DNA of 64,000 nucleotides from Stutzerimonas stutzeri RCH2 (GTDB taxonomy: Bacteria > Pseudomonadota > Gammaproteobacteria > Pseudomonadales > Pseudomonadaceae). Position 1 is the stretch's first letter, and each line of letters starts with the position of its first letter. Both the position numbers and the translations under genes were made by a program. Below are positions 45,248 to 55,386 of the stretch, piece after piece. The stretch spans positions 2,435,001 through 2,499,000 of the forward strand of contig NC_019936.1 in assembly GCF_000327065.1 (NCBI RefSeq). Reading direction: 5' to 3'. The notes beneath the pieces are model-generated. The model saw nothing but the letters and a program-made list of their open reading frames with translations, made no database searches and was not told the DNA's origin.

Positions 45248-46594
45248 ATGCCCATCTGCACGCTGCACGCCCTGCCCTATCAGGCTGATCCCGCTTACTG
45301 GTTCGAACGCATCCGTCACGCCCCGGGCGCCGTCCTGCTCGACTCAGGCAGGCCGAAGGCCACGCGAGGACGCTTCGACATTCTCAGTGCCTGGCCATTG
45401 AGCGTGCTTGAGCCTGACGAAAAGGAGTCGGGGCGTACATTCTTCCAGCGACTGCGCCAGAAGCTGCGCGAACTCGGTGATGCCGAACTGCCTGACGACA
45501 GTGAACTGCCGTTCACTGGAGGCCTGATCGGTCTTCTGAGCTATGACTTCGGTTCGCGCCTGGAGACTCTTCCACAGCAAGCCGAAGACGACAGCGGCCT
45601 GCCTCTGGCACGCTTCGGCCTCTATGACTGGGCACTGATCACTGACCATCAGCGGCAAACCAGTCAGCTGATGTTCCACCCGGCGCTGGCCGAACCCGAG
45701 CGTGAGCGGCTGATACACCTGTTCGATTCAGCGGCCGTTGGCGAAAGCGCGCCCTTCCGGCTGCTGGATCGCTTCCGTGCAGATCTGAGCATCGACGCTT
45801 ACCGCCACGGCATCGAGCGCATTCAGGCATACATCCAGGCTGGCGACTGCTATCAGGTCAACTTCACACAGCGCTTCCGCGCCGGATACTCAGGTGACGC
45901 CTGGCCAGCCTACTGCGCGCTCCGCGAGGCTTGCCCTACACCCTACGCTGGCTTCGTTGCCCTGGATGATGGCGCCATCGCCAGCCTCTCGCCCGAGCGT
46001 TTCCTGCGCCTGCATCAGGGCCACGTGGAAACCCGCCCGATCAAGGGCACTCGACCACGCGGTGGGGACGAGCATAGCGATGCCGAACAAGCGCAAGCCT
46101 TGCTCGCCAGCGAAAAGGACCGCGCCGAGAACCTGATGATCGTCGATCTGTTGCGCAACGACCTGGGCCGGAGCTGCCGGATCGGCAGCGTGCGCGTGCC
46201 GGAGCTTTTCGCCCTGGAAAGCTACCCCAACGTGCATCATCTGGTGAGCTGCGTGACTGGAGAGCTGGCCGATCATCACGATGCGTTCGATCTGCTGGCT
46301 GGCAGCTTTCCGGGTGGTTCGATCACCGGTGCGCCAAAGATCCGCGCCATGCAGATCATCGACGAACTTGAGCCGACGCGGCGCGCCATCTATTGCGGCT
46401 CGCTGCTCTACATTGACGTGAGGGGCGAAATGGACAGCTCCATCGCCATTCGCACCCTGCTCATTTGTGACGGACAGGTCAGTTGCTGGGGCGGCGGAGG
46501 CATCGTCGCCGATTCCGACTGGCAGGCGGAATACCAGGAATCGATCGACAAGGTGAAGGTGCTGCTGCAAACCCTGGAGCAGCTGCCTGGCTAG
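45248..46594 (+). CDS. pabB: aminodeoxychorismate synthase component I
   Basis: 448 residues of the chorismate-utilising family. PIKGTRPRG carries the Lys that distinguishes PabB from TrpE, and the C-terminal signature is GGSITGAPKIRAMQIIDELEP with GGGGIVADSD. It converts chorismate and ammonia to aminodeoxychorismate for folate synthesis. It is 58 bases downstream of the ATP-grasp gene and convergent with thrH. Confidence 0.94.
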   Translation: MPICTLHALPYQADPAYWFERIRHAPGAVLLDSGRPKATRGRFDILSAWPLSVLEPDEKESGRTFFQRLRQKLRELGDAELPDDSELPFTGGLIGLLSYDFGSRLETLPQQAEDDSGLPLARFGLYDWALITDHQRQTSQLMFHPALAEPERERLIHLFDSAAVGESAPFRLLDRFRADLSIDAYRHGIERIQAYIQAGDCYQVNFTQRFRAGYSGDAWPAYCALREACPTPYAGFVALDDGAIASLSPERFLRLHQGHVETRPIKGTRPRGGDEHSDAEQAQALLASEKDRAENLMIVDLLRNDLGRSCRIGSVRVPELFALESYPNVHHLVSCVTGELADHHDAFDLLAGSFPGGSITGAPKIRAMQIIDELEPTRRAIYCGSLLYIDVRGEMDSSIAIRTLLICDGQVSCWGGGGIVADSDWQAEYQESIDKVKVLLQTLEQLPG

Positions 46595-46631
46595 AGCGAC
46601 CGGCGTAGCCAGTCGCTCAGTCCCGCGGGGC

Positions 46632-47249
46632 TCAGAACGCCAGCTTGCGATTCGACGCCTTGAGGAATTCCTGTTTCAGCTCGTCGAAGGTGTGCACTGC
46701 CGGGAACTGCGGAAATTCGGCAATCACATTGTCCGGCGCATGGAACAGGATGCCGGCATGGGCTTCGCTGAGCATGGTGGTGTCGTTGTAGGAGTCACCC
46801 GCAGCGATCACGCGGTAATACAGGCTCTTCAGCGCGATGACCGATTGACGCTTGGGGTCCTTCTGACGCAGCTGATAATCCACGACGCGATCGGTCTCGT
46901 CGGTGATCAGACGGTGGCAGAGCAGCGTCGGGAAACCCAGCTGGCGCATCAACGGCTGGGAGAACTCGTAGAAGGTGTCGGACAAAATCACCACCTGGAA
47001 GCGCTCGCGCAGCCAGTCGACGAATTCCGGCGCACCTTCCAGCGGCTTCAGGGTTGCGATGACCTTCTGGATGTCAGCAAGCTTCAGGCCGTGCTCATCG
47101 AGAATGCGCAGACGCTGCTTCATCAGTACGTCGTAATCGGGGATGTCCCGCGTGGTGGCCCGGAGCGATTCGATTCCGGTGGCCTCGGCAAAGGCGATCC
47201 AGATTTCCGGAACCAGAACACCTTCCAGGTCGAGACAGGCTATTTCCAC
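46632..47249 (-). CDS. thrH: ThrH, phosphoserine phosphatase / homoserine phosphotransferase
   Basis: 205 residues, HAD superfamily. The nucleophile motif is D7-L-E-G-V-L, motif II is VVILSDTFYEF, and GDSYNDTTML is motif IV. The start is GTG at 47249 with GGAG 6 bases upstream; the longer frame upstream lacks family similarity. ThrH dephosphorylates phosphoserine and can transfer the phosphate to homoserine. It is divergent from cysH. Confidence 0.94.
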   Translation of the reverse strand: MEIACLDLEGVLVPEIWIAFAEATGIESLRATTRDIPDYDVLMKQRLRILDEHGLKLADIQKVIATLKPLEGAPEFVDWLRERFQVVILSDTFYEFSQPLMRQLGFPTLLCHRLITDETDRVVDYQLRQKDPKRQSVIALKSLYYRVIAAGDSYNDTTMLSEAHAGILFHAPDNVIAEFPQFPAVHTFDELKQEFLKASNRKLAF

Positions 47250-47439
47250 GGGCCACTCCTCAATGCAGAAAATTGAAGGCGGCACTCTAGCGGCAGCGCG
47301 CGACCGAAGCAACGCAAGGCTTATACCCGAAACAGCTGAATGCGGCACTTAAACGTTATTTAGCAGCATAAATACCTTTTGCTACCATCCGCCGCCTCAG
47401 AGCGCCAAAGCGCCGATGCAACCATAAGGAAGCCGCCTG

Positions 47440-48174
47440 ATGAGCCAATCCATCGATGTCGCCGCGCTGGCTGCCGCCTACGCCGATAAGTCTCCGCAAG
47501 ACATACTCAAGCTCGCCTTCGATCTATTCGGTGATGACCTGTGGATCTCGTTCAGTGGCGCCGAGGACGTTGTCCTGCTGGATATGGCCTGGAAGCTGAA
47601 CAAGAACGTCAAGGTGTTTACCCTCGACACCGGCCGCCTGCACAGCGAAACCTACCGCTTCATCGAACAGGTACGCGAGCACTACGGCATCACCATCGAG
47701 ATCATGACGCCGGACCCGGCACTGCTGCAGCCACTGGTCAACGAGAAGGGCTTGTTCAGCTTCTACCGCGACGGTCACGGCGAGTGCTGCGGCATCCGCA
47801 AGATCGAGCCGCTGCGGCGCAAGCTCGCTACCGTCCGCGCCTGGGCTACCGGTCAGCGCCGCGATCAGAGCCCTGGCACGCGCAGCCAGGTTTCCGTGCT
47901 GGAAGTGGACACTGCGTTCTCTACCCCGGAAAACACGTTGTACAAGTTCAACCCGCTCGCGCAGATGAGCAGTGAGGAAGTCTGGGGCTATATCCGCATG
48001 CTGGAAATCCCCTACAACAGCCTGCACGAGCGCGGCTTTGTCAGCATTGGCTGCGAGCCGTGCACCCGCCCGGTACTGCCCAACCAGCACGAACGCGAAG
48101 GCCGCTGGTGGTGGGAGGAAGCGACTCACAAGGAATGCGGCCTGCACGCCGGCAATCTGATCGCCAAGAGTTGA
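47440..48174 (+). CDS. cysH: adenylylsulfate reductase, assimilatory, [4Fe-4S] type
   Basis: 244 residues. The P-loop-like [12 protein letters not shown] binds the nucleotide. Cluster cysteines C116-C117 (GECCGIRK), C205 and C208 (CEPC) are present, which marks it as the APS rather than the PAPS form. The catalytic cysteine is C233 in KECGLH. It reduces APS to sulfite in cysteine synthesis. It faces cysB, its likely activator, convergently. Confidence 0.95.
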   Translation: MSQSIDVAALAAAYADKSPQDILKLAFDLFGDDLWISFSGAEDVVLLDMAWKLNKNVKVFTLDTGRLHSETYRFIEQVREHYGITIEIMTPDPALLQPLVNEKGLFSFYRDGHGECCGIRKIEPLRRKLATVRAWATGQRRDQSPGTRSQVSVLEVDTAFSTPENTLYKFNPLAQMSSEEVWGYIRMLEIPYNSLHERGFVSIGCEPCTRPVLPNQHEREGRWWWEEATHKECGLHAGNLIAKS

Positions 48175-48219
48175 CCCGCTCGACTGCATCGATCACGAGG
48201 ACGAGACATTGAACTGCAG

Positions 48220-48244
48220 CAGGTCGGGACTGTAGCCCGACCTG
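48220..48244. terminator. hairpin between converging cysH and cysB
   Basis: CAGGTCGGG, seven-base loop, CCCGACCTG. No T-run on either strand, so Rho-independent function is doubtful. Confidence 0.45.
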
Positions 48245-48255
48245 GACATCAGAAA

Positions 48256-49239
<984 letters not shown>

Positions 49240-49399
49240 TCAAGGCTAAAGGCACCGCTGCGCCTGCCGCACTTATAACCATATGAACGGTGTGCCTCTG
49301 ATGATAGGCCTTCCGTCGGTTTTTTGCTGTGCGACCTTTGGTCTGGTTGGCTCAGCCAGCAAGCGACCTGCGCGACGGACGCCGCTTTTGCATTCCTCG

Positions 49400-50356
49400 T
49401 CATCCGCAGGCGCGTGCGTCCAGAAAGCGGAGCGCGCGGTACAGCAGTTCCGTTTTGGGCATGGCCACATTTACGCGAGCGGCAGCATCAAGCGGGGCAG
49501 CATAGATCGCGTCGAGCTCCATCGGTCGACGCTGGAACCTGTCGTGGTACATGCTGGGAAGATAATCAGGCATCCGCGCGGTGCCCATCAGGAGCTTTTC
49601 GGTGAAATCCTCCGGCATCGTATGCCCCAGCGCCTGCGCCGCCGCGCAGACTTCCTGCATGATGGCCTTGATCTGCGAGCGCGAGTCTTCATTGCCAAGC
49701 AGGGCCTCTGTACCTGCATCAAGCAGCGCCGAGAGACCATTGAACGGTACGTTCCACACCAGCTTCATCCAGCGCGCCTGCGCCAGACTGGGCATGGCCG
49801 ATGAATCCACGCCCGCCTGGCGGAACATCTCAACCATCTCGTTCAGCAGGGCGAGCTGTGCTTGCGCATCATCGCCTGCGGGTCCGGAGTGATAGCCGAG
49901 GTTCACCCCGCCCAGGGCCTGATGCTCAACCACACCAGGCGCCGAGCGATGTGCACAGATCGCGCACAGCCCACCCAGCAGATGCACGCTATCAGCTAAG
50001 TACGGCCTGATCGCATCCTCCACATCCAACCCGTTCTGCAGCACCACGACTTTGCAACCAGGCGCCGCCAGCTGCGCGATGATGGGGCCCAGCGCATCGT
50101 TGCTGGTGCTCTTGGCGCCGACCAGCAGCCAGTCGCAAGCAGGCATCTGCGCCGCATCACAGTAGGCTTGAGGCTGCGCAAGCGGCAGCGGGCCGTGCAC
50201 AGCGCTGTTGACCTGCAGCCCTCGCTCACGAACGGCGGCGTACTCACTGCGCAGCAGAAAATGCACATCGAAACCGGCGCGGGCCAACATCACGCCATAG
50301 AAACCGCCGATGGCACCGGTACCAACGATGCCGATACGTGGAATTGCTGCAGACAT
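49400..50356 (-). CDS. PanE-like 2-dehydropantoate 2-reductase (ketopantoate reductase family)
   Basis: 318 residues from ATG at 50356. The N-terminal Rossmann motif is GIVGTGAIGGFYG, LVGAKSTSND carries a conserved Lys-type position, and the C-terminal helical domain has WMKLVWNVPFNGLSALLDAG and RRPMELDAI. The family reduces ketopantoate for pantothenate synthesis, but pseudomonads carry several paralogues of unproven role, so the substrate is left open. Confidence 0.87.
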   Translation of the reverse strand: MSAAIPRIGIVGTGAIGGFYGVMLARAGFDVHFLLRSEYAAVRERGLQVNSAVHGPLPLAQPQAYCDAAQMPACDWLLVGAKSTSNDALGPIIAQLAAPGCKVVVLQNGLDVEDAIRPYLADSVHLLGGLCAICAHRSAPGVVEHQALGGVNLGYHSGPAGDDAQAQLALLNEMVEMFRQAGVDSSAMPSLAQARWMKLVWNVPFNGLSALLDAGTEALLGNEDSRSQIKAIMQEVCAAAQALGHTMPEDFTEKLLMGTARMPDYLPSMYHDRFQRRPMELDAIYAAPLDAAARVNVAMPKTELLYRALRFLDARACG

Positions 50357-50617
50357 ACGCACTCCAGATCCATGGGCTGGCTGCACCCGGCGCCAACCAG
50401 TTGAAAACTCGCACGATAGCAGCCCGGCAGTGCCTGGCACAGCGCCTCCACCTGCCACACCAGGCGCAGCATGCCGATCACCTCAATAGGCCATCAATCT
50501 CGTTGTCGAGCCAGCCCTTTAGCGCTAAGGTTCCGTTTCCCCGCTGCGCCCTCAGGCTATGTTCCGCCGCACCGGGATCGCTGGCGGACGGCTCCCGTGA
50601 TTCCTGACGAGTAACAA

Positions 50618-51694
50618 ATGGCTGATTTACCGATCGACGACCTCAACGTTGCCTCCAACGTGACCCTAATCACGCCGGAGCAACTGAAGCGTGAAATTCC
50701 GCTGACTGCCTCTGCACTGCACACCGTTTCCCACGGTCGCCAGGTGGTCCGTGACATTCTCGATGGCAAGGATCACCGCCTGTTCGTGGTGATCGGCCCC
50801 TGCTCCATCCATGACCTGAAGGCCGCCCATGAATATGCCGAGCGCCTGAAGGTGCTGGCTGAGAAGGTATCGGACAGCCTGTTTCTGATCATGCGGGTCT
50901 ACTTCGAGAAGCCACGCACTACCGTCGGCTGGAAAGGCCTGATCAACGATCCGTATATGGATGACTCGTTCAAGATCCAGGATGGCCTGCATATCGGCCG
51001 CAAGTTGCTGCTCGACCTGGCCGAAATGGGCCTGCCGACTGCGACCGAAGCACTCGACCCCATCTCGCCGCAGTACCTGCAGGATCTGATCAGCTGGTCG
51101 GCCATCGGCGCCCGCACCACGGAATCACAGACGCACCGCGAGATGGCTTCAGGCTTGTCCTCGGCAGTTGGCTTCAAGAATGGCACCGACGGCAGCCTGA
51201 CCGTCGCGATCAACGCGTTGCAGTCGGTTTCCAGCCCGCATCGCTTCCTTGGCATCAACCAGTCCGGCGGCGTCTCCATCGTCACCACAAAGGGCAACAA
51301 CTACGGCCACGTCGTGCTGCGCGGCGGCAATGGCAAGCCTAACTACGATTCGGTCAGCGTTGCACTGTGCGAGCAGGAGCTGACCAAGGCTGGTATCCGC
51401 CCGAACATCATGATCGATTGCAGCCATGCAAATTCGAACAAGGACCCCGCGCTGCAGCCGCTGGTGATGGACAACGTCGCCAACCAGATCCTGGAAGGCA
51501 ACGACTCCATCGTCGGGCTCATGGTCGAGAGCCACCTTGGCTGGGGCAACCAGGCGATTCCGAAAGATCTGTGCGATCTGAAGTATGGCGTGTCCATCAC
51601 CGACGCCTGTATCGACTGGGACACCACCGAGAAAGCAGTCATGAGCATGCACGACAAGCTCAAGGACGTTCTGCCCAAGCGGCAGCGCACCTGA
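50618..51694 (+). CDS. 3-deoxy-7-phosphoheptulonate synthase (class I DAHP synthase)
   Basis: 358 residues, AroFGH type. IGPCSIHD, RVYFEKPRTTVGWKGLINDP, GARTTESQTHREMASGLS and DCSHANSNKD are the conserved PEP, E4P and metal-binding segments. It condenses PEP and erythrose 4-phosphate in the first shikimate step. Which aromatic amino acid inhibits it is not clear from sequence, so no isoform symbol is given. Confidence 0.95.
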   Translation: MADLPIDDLNVASNVTLITPEQLKREIPLTASALHTVSHGRQVVRDILDGKDHRLFVVIGPCSIHDLKAAHEYAERLKVLAEKVSDSLFLIMRVYFEKPRTTVGWKGLINDPYMDDSFKIQDGLHIGRKLLLDLAEMGLPTATEALDPISPQYLQDLISWSAIGARTTESQTHREMASGLSSAVGFKNGTDGSLTVAINALQSVSSPHRFLGINQSGGVSIVTTKGNNYGHVVLRGGNGKPNYDSVSVALCEQELTKAGIRPNIMIDCSHANSNKDPALQPLVMDNVANQILEGNDSIVGLMVESHLGWGNQAIPKDLCDLKYGVSITDACIDWDTTEKAVMSMHDKLKDVLPKRQRT

Positions 51695-51698
51695 AACG

Positions 51699-51726
51699 AA
51701 AAAACGCCGCTCTGCGGCGTTTTTTT
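51699..51726. terminator. terminator between DAHP synthase and the acetyltransferase gene
   Basis: AAAAACGCCGC, loop TCT, GCGGCGTTTTT with T-runs in both directions. It touches the stop of the convergent acetyltransferase gene. Confidence 0.9.
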
Positions 51727-52018
51727 ATGCTTTCGAGCAGGTGTCTTCCGGCTTCAACCGGTTTCGCTCGATATAGCGCTCGACATAGGAGCACGACGGA
51801 ATGACCTGGTATCCCTCGCGCTCGGCGTAATCGAGCGCATGTTGCGCCAGCACCGCGGCAATTCCGCGGCCACGCAGCGCGTCAGGTACGAAGGTACGGT
51901 AAATATCCAGCGTTTGTTTGCCCAGGTCCATGTACGCCAGGTAGGCGCAGTGGCCATCGATATCGGCCTCGAAGCGATGACCCGCCAGATCATGGCGGAC
52001 GCGCACCGTGTCGCTCAT
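51725..52018 (-). CDS. small GNAT-family N-acetyltransferase
   Basis: 97 residues. The acetyl-CoA loop is RGRGIAAVLAQHALDYA, followed by SYVERYI. Size and motif match the YjdJ-like small GNAT proteins (COG2388). Substrate unknown. Its stop codon lies within the T-run of the shared terminator. Confidence 0.88.
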   Translation of the reverse strand: MSDTVRVRHDLAGHRFEADIDGHCAYLAYMDLGKQTLDIYRTFVPDALRGRGIAAVLAQHALDYAEREGYQVIPSCSYVERYIERNRLKPEDTCSKA

Positions 52019-52408
52019 TTCGACTCCTCAGCAGGATCGCCCTGTCTTCTTGTTCTCGGCGGGCTACGGCAGATCGTGCTATATCCGTAACCCAAACATA
52101 CACAGGTGTCTTTTCTACCTGTTTCGCTCCGATTCGACCAGCCTCCTGTTGCGCATTATTTGTGCACGGCGCGGCCGGAACTTTTGACTGGCAGAGGGAT
52201 CTGGCAACTAGGACGCTATGTAAACCGGGCTCGCTGGATGTTTTTTATCCAACTTGCGGAGATGAGAGCTAAAGCAAAGGCGGTTTGAAAAAAAACCTGT
52301 AGTACCGCAGCCAGCTCAGTTTACTTAAGCTAAGTTATAGGTAGTATGTGCGCGCAAACTTTCCATAACGGAAGTTGCTTTATGGATTTCCACCTTAAGG
52401 GGAACAAG
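52019..52408. other. 390-base divergent region between the acetyltransferase and oprI
   Basis: No credible gene. It holds a small inverted repeat (ACAGGT/ACCTGT, 52102-52122) and, nearer oprI, an AT-rich stretch (52286-52345) where the oprI promoter must lie. I could not fix the -35/-10. The short plus-strand frame at 52106-52288 looks random. Confidence 0.55.
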
Positions 52409-52663
52409 ATGAACAACGTTCTGAAATTCTCTGCTCTGGCTCTGGCCGCAGTACTGGCTACCGGTTGCAGCAACAGCATGACCAAAGAAAGCGAAGCTCG
52501 CCTGACCGCGACCGAAGACGCCGCTGCTCGCGCCCAGGCTCGCGCTGACGAAGCGTACAGCAAGGCCGACGAAGCTCTGGCCGCCGCTCAGAAGGCTCAG
52601 CAGACTGCTGACGAAGCCAACGAGCGTGCTCTGCGTATGCTGGAACGCGCCAGCCGCAAGTAA
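52409..52663 (+). CDS. oprI: OprI, major outer-membrane lipoprotein (Lpp type)
   Basis: 84 residues. Lipobox LATGC puts the lipidated cysteine at 20. The mature part is a heptad-repeat coiled coil rich in Ala and charged residues, ending ERASRK with the terminal Lys used for peptidoglycan attachment in Lpp proteins. ATG at 52409 has AAGGGG 7 bases upstream. An abundant structural link between outer membrane and wall. Faces a YkuD L,D-transpeptidase gene. Confidence 0.97.
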   Translation: MNNVLKFSALALAAVLATGCSNSMTKESEARLTATEDAAARAQARADEAYSKADEALAAAQKAQQTADEANERALRMLERASRK

Positions 52664-52676
52664 GCTTGTAGAAAAT

Positions 52677-52706
52677 AAAAAGCCGACCTGCAAGGTCGGC
52701 TTTTTT
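52677..52706. terminator. terminator between oprI and the L,D-transpeptidase
   Basis: AAAAAGCCGACCT, loop GCA, AGGTCGGCTTTTT. A strong bidirectional intrinsic terminator. Confidence 0.93.
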
Positions 52707-52725
52707 TATTCACGCAGAAAAGCAG

Positions 52726-53691
52726 TTAGAACAACTGCTCCTCATGGACAGCGACTTCCGTCCGCTGCTCCGCGATCTGAATCGGCAAGCCATCCTCGCC
52801 AGCGATGATCTCGCGGACCATTTCCCAGTCCAGATGCAGCTTACCGGCAGCCTCGTCACGCTTGAGCAGCGTATTGATGACGACTGCATGCTTGTCCATC
52901 AGGGTGAGCGTCTTCTGCTCGCCATCTTCCAGCGGTGCATGAGCTTCCAGGTAAACCTTGCCCTCGCTCACGCCGAATTTGTAGGGCTCATCGATGATCC
53001 GTACCGGTGTACCCACCTTGACCATCTTCGCCAGCTCCAGCACGTTGTGATTGAGCATGCGGAAACAACCGTGGCTCACCCGCATACCGATACCGAACTT
53101 CTTGTTCGAGCCATGGATCAGGTAACCGGGAAGCGCGAGGCTCATCTTGTACGGGCCCAGCGGATTATCCGGCCCCGGCGGAACCACCGTCGGCAGCGGA
53201 TCGCCATCGGCGGCGTGCTCGTCACGAATGGACTGCGGCGGATACCAGGCAGGGTTGCTGGTCATCGCTGAGATACGCGTGTTGCCGACCGGCGAGCCCC
53301 ATCCTTCGCGCCCGATTCCAAGCGGGAAGGTATGCACGACATTCTCGCCTTGCGGGTAGTAGTACAGGCGGTACTCGGCAATATTGATCACGACGCCTTC
53401 ACGCGGACCCGGCGGCAGGATGAAGCGGGTTGGCAGGATGATGTCGGTGCCCTCGCCCGGCAACCACGGATCGACTCCTGGATTGGCCGCAACCAGCTCC
53501 AGATAACCGAGATCATGGGTTTCACCAATGGCTGCGAAAGTGTCTTCGTACTTGGCCTTGATGACCTGAATCTGACCAACGATGTCCTCACCCTCGGGCG
53601 GCAGTGGCAGCTCGAGGGCCGCACTGGTGCCTGCCGAAAGCAAAGCAGCGAATGACAAACAGGAGGCGACTGCAAACGCGCGCGAGGGCAT
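52726..53691 (-). CDS. YkuD-family L,D-transpeptidase
   Basis: 321 residues. Signal peptide to about residue 25 (TSAALE). A LysM-like segment YEDTFAAIGETHDLGYLEL is followed by the catalytic YkuD domain with HGSNKKFGIGMRVSHGCFRM, which contains the active His and Cys. Such enzymes attach Lpp to peptidoglycan or form 3-3 cross-links. The convergent oprI neighbour makes OprI anchoring the likely job. Confidence 0.92.
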   Translation of the reverse strand: MPSRAFAVASCLSFAALLSAGTSAALELPLPPEGEDIVGQIQVIKAKYEDTFAAIGETHDLGYLELVAANPGVDPWLPGEGTDIILPTRFILPPGPREGVVINIAEYRLYYYPQGENVVHTFPLGIGREGWGSPVGNTRISAMTSNPAWYPPQSIRDEHAADGDPLPTVVPPGPDNPLGPYKMSLALPGYLIHGSNKKFGIGMRVSHGCFRMLNHNVLELAKMVKVGTPVRIIDEPYKFGVSEGKVYLEAHAPLEDGEQKTLTLMDKHAVVINTLLKRDEAAGKLHLDWEMVREIIAGEDGLPIQIAEQRTEVAVHEEQLF

Positions 53692-53757
53692 TCAGAGATC
53701 CTTGAAACTTGGGCTATGGAAATGGTGCGATTGTACTTGAACTGGTGAAAAATTGAG

Positions 53758-54039
53758 CTACCAGGCCGCAACGGCAGACGGAAGGCCTTTGCGTCGAGCC
53801 TCCAGCAACTGCCGACAGTTCGGGCACAGTTGCCGGTCCTTCAATGTGGCGCGCTCGAGCTCCTTCCAGCGAGGTTGGGCTGGCAACAGACCACCACAGA
53901 GGGTCCGGTCTGCACTGCCGCTCAGCTCAAGCTGACGCAACGCCAGATGCAGTCGATTTTCGCGGCAGGCGAACATGTCGTACTGCTCGTCCGGCACGAT
54001 GATTCGATAAGCGTAAAGGGTCCTGGCTGAGCGCGACAT
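53758..54039 (-). CDS. small conserved protein with paired cysteines
   Basis: 93 residues from ATG at 54039 (MSRSARTLYAYRIIVPDEQ). Cysteines occur in MFACREN, TLCGG and CPNC, which could bind a metal. No signal peptide. The position next to tesA matches PA2855 of P. aeruginosa. Function unknown. It is 43 bases after tesA on the same strand, so probably co-transcribed. Confidence 0.8.
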   Translation of the reverse strand: MSRSARTLYAYRIIVPDEQYDMFACRENRLHLALRQLELSGSADRTLCGGLLPAQPRWKELERATLKDRQLCPNCRQLLEARRKGLPSAVAAW

Positions 54040-54082
54040 CTGAGGCTCCAATCGAGGGCGCGACAGTAGCTGCGCACACGCC

Positions 54083-54688
54083 TCAAAGCAAGGGTTCGAG
54101 CGCTGGCCAGACGGTCTCCAGCAACTGAGTCTGCGCCTCTGCAGTCGGATGAATACCATCAGCCTGCATCATGCCCGCAACGCCGCCGACACCCTCCAGC
54201 AGGAACGGCACATAAGCCACAGGTTTCTCCGCAGCGAGCGAGTCGAACGCATCGGCGAAAGCGCGGGTGTAACGCTGCCCGAGGTTTGGCGGCATACGCA
54301 TACCCAACAGCAGCACCTCGGCTCCAGCGTCTCGACTGCGATCAATCATCTCGGCAAGATTCTGTTTCAATTGGGCCGGCGACTGCCCACGCAGGCCATC
54401 GTTGCCTCCCAGCTCGAGAATCACCACCTCGGGTGCATGTTCCTTTAGCAGCGGATCGAGCCGCGCGAGCCCGCCAGCCGTGGTGTCGCCGCTTATAGAA
54501 GCGTTCACGACGCGCCGCTCCTTGCCCTCCTCAACCAAGCGTTGTTGCAACAGATGCACCCAGCCCTGGCTGGTTTCCAGGCCGAAAGCGGCGCTGATAC
54601 TATCGCCGACCACCAACACGGTTCCTGCCAGCGCTCCCTGAGCCCAACACAACAGAACCAGAGCCCCGCACTTCAGCCAACTACGCAT
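54083..54688 (-). CDS. tesA: TesA, periplasmic GDSL-type thioesterase I / lysophospholipase
   Basis: 201 residues. Signal peptide about 1-21 (CWAQGALA). SGNH hydrolase blocks are complete: GDSIS with the catalytic Ser, SGDTTAGG, GGNDGLRG and DGIHPTAEAQ with the Asp-His pair. It hydrolyses acyl-CoA and esters in the periplasm. It is divergent from the ABC transporter genes with an 11-base gap. Confidence 0.95.
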   Translation of the reverse strand: MRSWLKCGALVLLCWAQGALAGTVLVVGDSISAAFGLETSQGWVHLLQQRLVEEGKERRVVNASISGDTTAGGLARLDPLLKEHAPEVVILELGGNDGLRGQSPAQLKQNLAEMIDRSRDAGAEVLLLGMRMPPNLGQRYTRAFADAFDSLAAEKPVAYVPFLLEGVGGVAGMMQADGIHPTAEAQTQLLETVWPALEPLL

Positions 54689-54699
54689 CGGATCTCCTC

Positions 54700-55386
54700 A
54701 TGAGCGGCAACATTCTCGACGCCCGGAACCTTAACAAAGTGGTACCCAGCGCGGAAGGCGAGCTGAGCATCCTGGCCGACCTCTCGCTACAGCTGGCCAA
54801 GGGCGACAGCCTTGCGATCGTCGGCACCTCCGGCTCTGGCAAATCCACTCTGCTGGGCCTGCTGGCAGGACTGGATCTGCCCAGTTCTGGTGAAGTGCAC
54901 CTGGCCGGCCACGCGCTTGCGGCATTGGATGAAGACCAGCGAGCACGAGTGCGCGCCGAACACGTCGGTTTCGTCTTCCAGTCTTTCCAGCTGCTGGACA
55001 GTCTGAACGCCCTGGAAAACGTCATGCTGCCACTGGAGCTGGACGGCCGCCGCGATGCGCGCGAGCGGGCAACCGAATTGCTGGCCCGGGTCGGGCTGGG
55101 CGAACGCCTGCATCACTATCCGCGCCAACTCTCGGGCGGCGAGCAACAGCGTGTCGCGCTGGCCCGCGCGTTTGCCGCCGAGCCGGACGTACTGTTTGCC
55201 GACGAGCCGACCGGTAACCTCGATACCCATACCGGTGCGCACGTCACCGAGCTGCTGTTCGAGCTCAACCGTGAGCGTGGTACCACGCTGGTGCTGGTGA
55301 CACACGATGAACGTCTGGCCAAGCGCTGCCATCGGATGATTCGCCTCGAAGGCGGACGGCAGGTTGCTGCCGAGACAGCCGAATGA
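54700..55386 (+). CDS. YbbA-type ABC transporter ATP-binding protein
   Basis: 228 residues of the LolD/MacB class. Walker A GTSGSGKST, signature LSGGEQQRVALARA, Walker B VLFADEPTGNLD and the switch His in VTHDE are present. The stop overlaps the next start (ATGA). It works with the adjacent FtsX-type permease. Confidence 0.94.
   Translation: MSGNILDARNLNKVVPSAEGELSILADLSLQLAKGDSLAIVGTSGSGKSTLLGLLAGLDLPSSGEVHLAGHALAALDEDQRARVRAEHVGFVFQSFQLLDSLNALENVMLPLELDGRRDARERATELLARVGLGERLHHYPRQLSGGEQQRVALARAFAAEPDVLFADEPTGNLDTHTGAHVTELLFELNRERGTTLVLVTHDERLAKRCHRMIRLEGGRQVAAETAE

Noticed and set aside
52106-52288. 60-residue frame upstream of oprI
   Set aside because: No ribosome site or family features; lies in the regulatory region of oprI.
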